NCBI GenBank assembly: GCA_028709135.1
Contig: JAQVXN010000050.1
Coordinates: 1-9,824 of the forward strand
DNA from: Bacteroidaceae bacterium
Lineage (GTDB): Bacteria; Bacteroidota; Bacteroidia; Bacteroidales; Bacteroidaceae
DNA: 9,824 nt
Direction of reading: 5' to 3'
Of the stretch, positions 7,673-9,824 are shown piece by piece. A program made the position numbers and the translations under genes. The notes under the pieces were generated by a model, which was not told the origin of the DNA, ran no database searches, and saw only the letters and a program-made list of their open reading frames with translations. Position 1 is the stretch's first letter; each line of letters opens with the position of its first letter.

Positions 7673-7693
7673 AAGTTAACTCATATATCACAG

Positions 7694-8596
7694 ATGAAAA
7701 AGTATATTTTATTATCCTTACTGGCTATCTTTTTAGGTAGTTTTGCAGCACCAGCCAAAACGGCTCCACTTCCAAAGAAAAACATGTGCTTACAACTCTA
7801 CTCGATTCGCGATCTCATTGGGAGTCCCGAATTGTATGCGAAGAATCATGTCAAAGTTTTTAAAGAGCTTGCTACCATGGGTTACACCGACGTTGAACCC
7901 GCATTTTACGGAGACGGCAAATTCTATGGTATCTCTCCGGAACAGTTCAGAAAAGATGTAGAATCAGCCGGATTGAAAGTTTTGTCATCTCACACCACAA
8001 GAGGTTTGAGTCCCGAAGAAATCAAAAATCATGATTTCACTGAAGCCATGAAATGGTGGGACCAATGCATTGCCGCTCATAAAGCAGCTGGAGCAAAATA
8101 TATTGTTACTCCGGGCTTCGGAACACCGAAAACACTGGAAGAAGGTCAAGTGCTTTGCGATTATCATAATGCCATTGGACAAAAATGTCGTGAAAACGGC
8201 ATTAAATACGGTTATCACAGCCACTCTCACGAATTTCAAAAAGTTGAAGATCAAGTTTGGTATGACTATATGCTTAATCACATCGCTCCTGAAAACATGT
8301 TTTTCCAAATGGATGTTTATTGGGCAGTTATGGCCCAAGTTAGTCCAGTTTCATATTTCAAAAAATATCCAGGACGTTTCAAACTCCTCCACATCAAAGA
8401 TAAATATGAATTGGGTGAAAGCGGTATGGTCGGTTTTGATGCCATTTTCAGACATGCAGCCGAAGCTGGTTTGGAAAATTTCGTTGTAGAACTTGAGGGC
8501 ACAGACGGCACCATTGACATTATGGAAGGTGTCAGAAGAAGTGCTAACTACATTCGTAGCTCCAATTTTGTAAAAGCATCTTATTCAAAAAGATAA
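7694..8596 (+). CDS. Secreted sugar isomerase/epimerase-like TIM-barrel protein (AP endonuclease 2 superfamily)
   Basis: Exported 300-residue protein of the xylose-isomerase-like TIM-barrel superfamily (AP_endonuc_2, PF01261). A signal peptide covers about 1-21, with a hydrophobic core at 4-17 and a likely cleavage near AAPA. Mature start LQLYSIRDL (33-41) is the first barrel strand. Probable divalent-metal and active-site residues lie at strand ends: Glu68 (DVEPA), His100, His175/His177/His179 in YHSHSHEF (174-181), Asp207 in QMDVYW (205-210), His233 in LLHIKD (231-236), and Glu266/Glu268 in VVELEG (264-269). Secreted members of this family often sit next to DUF1080 proteins and Gfo/Idh/MocA oxidoreductases in Bacteroidota, where they act on 3-keto sugars by elimination or hydration. 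It lies 100 bp after DUF1080, past a strong hairpin, and ends before a bidirectional terminator. A simple cytosolic sugar-phosphate epimerase role is unlikely given the signal peptide. Confidence 0.9.
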   Translation: MKKYILLSLLAIFLGSFAAPAKTAPLPKKNMCLQLYSIRDLIGSPELYAKNHVKVFKELATMGYTDVEPAFYGDGKFYGISPEQFRKDVESAGLKVLSSHTTRGLSPEEIKNHDFTEAMKWWDQCIAAHKAAGAKYIVTPGFGTPKTLEEGQVLCDYHNAIGQKCRENGIKYGYHSHSHEFQKVEDQVWYDYMLNHIAPENMFFQMDVYWAVMAQVSPVSYFKKYPGRFKLLHIKDKYELGESGMVGFDAIFRHAAEAGLENFVVELEGTDGTIDIMEGVRRSANYIRSSNFVKASYSKR

Positions 8597-8617
8597 TTTC
8601 TTCGTTTTTACAATTAA

Positions 8618-8657
8618 GCAAAAGGCCTGTCGAACAATTATTCGGCAGGCCTTTTGC
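8618..8657. terminator. Bidirectional intrinsic terminator between convergent genes
   Basis: A 17-bp stem pairs 8618-8634 with 8641-8657 (one G-U pair) around the 6-nt loop CAATTA. The core GGCCTG/CAGGCC is GC-rich and is flanked by A-runs on the left and T-runs on the right, so it works as a terminator on both strands. It lies 21 bp after the TIM-barrel stop and 44 bp before the M16 peptidase stop, serving both convergent genes. Confidence 0.92.
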
Positions 8658-8701
8658 TTTGACTCAATCTAAAAATCAATGCTACAACAAAAGGGACTTC
8701 C

Positions 8702-9824
8702 CTATTTATATATAAGTGTTGTTAATTTCTCTTCTGCAAAAATATCTTGAGCAGCCAAGAGAATATCTTCACTTGTTACACTGTGTACTTGATTAATTAT
8801 TTCCGCCACATCACGATGTTTCCCCGTATGTGCAAACGTTTTTCCCAATGCAAGTGCATAACTTTCAAAATTATCACCAGCAATCAAAATTTGCCCTACC
8901 AATTGTTTTTGGGCAGCATGTAAACGGGCAGGACTCAGAGGCGTTTCACGCAATTGCGCCAACTGTTTCAAAACTAACTGGCGACATCTTTCCACATCTT
9001 CATCATCGCAGCCATAATAAACACTCCAAACACCTGTATCGGTATAACTAAACGTACTACTTTCAACCGTATAAACTAAACCGCGTTTTTCACGCAAACT
9101 GACATTTAATAAGGAATTCATCCCAGGACCTCCCAAAATATTACTTAAGAGGAAAAGTGGAACTCGACGAGAATCATAGCTACTGTATCCACGATTACCA
9201 ATCAGTACATGAGCTTGATGGGTATCACGCTCACTTATGCGTTCTTCAGGCAAATATGCAGGCATTATTGTTCGTTCCTTACTGACATTTCCCGATGCAA
9301 TATCTACAGTCATTTTTTGAGCAAGTTCCACAACTTTATCGAACTTAACATTTCCATAAACAAAAAATGTCACATTGGAAGGACAATAATAACGTCCTGT
9401 AAACCTTCGAGCATCTGCAGTTGTATATTCCCGTAAACGTTCAGCGTCACCCAAAATATTACGTCCCAAACCATATCCACGGAAGAGCATTTCTTCAAAT
9501 TCGTCATAAATTAACTCAGCAGGAGAATCTTTGTAGCAGTCAATCTCATCGATAATAACCTCCACCTCTTTTTCTATTTCATGCTGAGGATAAACACTGT
9601 GAAACACAATGTCCATCAACAAATCCACAGCTCTGCGAAAGTCTTCTTTCTGCACCATGGCATAAAAAACGGTTTCCTCTTTATTTGTATACGCATTTAA
9701 ATCTCCACCAACATGTTCCAGTCCATTTCGGATATGACAGGCACGCCTGCGTTCTGTTCCCTTAAAAGTTGTATGCTCACAAAAATGCGCCATGCCGGAA
9801 TCTCGCAGCTCCTCATCACGAGTT
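8702..9824 (-). CDS. M16-family zinc metallopeptidase (insulinase/MPP-like), N-terminus cut by window edge
   Basis: Predicted zinc peptidase of the small, processing-peptidase-like M16 type. The reading frame stays open to the right edge, giving 373 residues from 9823; the ATG at 9793 is internal, because the preceding in-frame residues TRDEELRDSG match the strand normally found just before the active site. The inverted zinc motif HFCEH is at residues 3-7 counted from that Met: His3 and His7 bind zinc and Glu6 is the catalytic base. Glu83 in IIDEI, 76 residues after His7, is the expected third ligand, so the enzyme should be active. GGDLNAYTNKEET (29-41) and the C-terminal-half motif GGPGMNSLLNVSLREKRGLVY are also family hallmarks. 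Family members here are about 410-420 residues, so roughly 40 N-terminal residues are missing. No signal peptide can be judged. Confidence 0.94.
   Translation of the reverse strand, partial: TRDEELRDSGMAHFCEHTTFKGTERRRACHIRNGLEHVGGDLNAYTNKEETVFYAMVQKEDFRRAVDLLMDIVFHSVYPQHEIEKEVEVIIDEIDCYKDSPAELIYDEFEEMLFRGYGLGRNILGDAERLREYTTADARRFTGRYYCPSNVTFFVYGNVKFDKVVELAQKMTVDIASGNVSKERTIMPAYLPEERISERDTHQAHVLIGNRGYSSYDSRRVPLFLLSNILGGPGMNSLLNVSLREKRGLVYTVESSTFSYTDTGVWSVYYGCDDEDVERCRQLVLKQLAQLRETPLSPARLHAAQKQLVGQILIAGDNFESYALALGKTFAHTGKHRDVAEIINQVHSVTSEDILLAAQDIFAEEKLTTLIYK

Overview
The window looks like an ordinary chromosomal stretch of a Bacteroidota, most likely order Bacteroidales. The evidence is the protein families (a Bacteroides-type RNase R, a DUF4488-like secreted protein, DUF1080 and secreted TIM-barrel sugar enzymes, an M16 peptidase), the AT-rich spacers, the lack of clear Shine-Dalgarno sequences, and three exact matches to the Bacteroidota -7 promoter element TAnnTTTG upstream of genes. 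The species cannot be named from the sequence alone. No rRNA, tRNA, CRISPR array, insertion sequence or phage gene was seen.

Layout. On the minus strand at the left edge lies rnr (RNase R), which loses its C-terminus at position 1. Upstream of it, also on the minus strand, is a secreted DUF4488-like protein with an unusual Q/N/G/K-rich tail. A 260-bp divergent spacer with a promoter for each direction follows. A compact plus-strand operon (2749-6453) then encodes a class I SAM-dependent methyltransferase, a MATE-family multidrug/metabolite exporter and a secreted clan GH-A glycoside hydrolase, with gaps of 28 and 5 bp. A second plus-strand unit with its own promoter (6661-6668) encodes a DUF1080 lipoprotein and a secreted xylose-isomerase-like TIM-barrel protein, separated by a strong hairpin. 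A strong bidirectional terminator (8618-8657) separates this unit from a convergent M16 zinc peptidase gene, whose N-terminus runs off the right edge.

How the genes may work together. The DUF1080 plus TIM-barrel pair is the most notable content. Both are predicted to act outside the cytoplasm. The same pairing occurs in gut Bacteroidota loci that break glycosidic bonds by an oxidation/elimination/hydration/reduction route on 3-keto sugars, instead of by classical hydrolysis. The partner Gfo/Idh/MocA oxidoreductases are not in this window. The neighbouring secreted GH-A enzyme could supply saccharides, but that link is inference. The methyltransferase and MATE exporter may form a small-molecule modification and export pair; no substrate can be read from sequence. 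rnr and the M16 peptidase are housekeeping genes. Nothing here is a clear unknown defence or mobile system.
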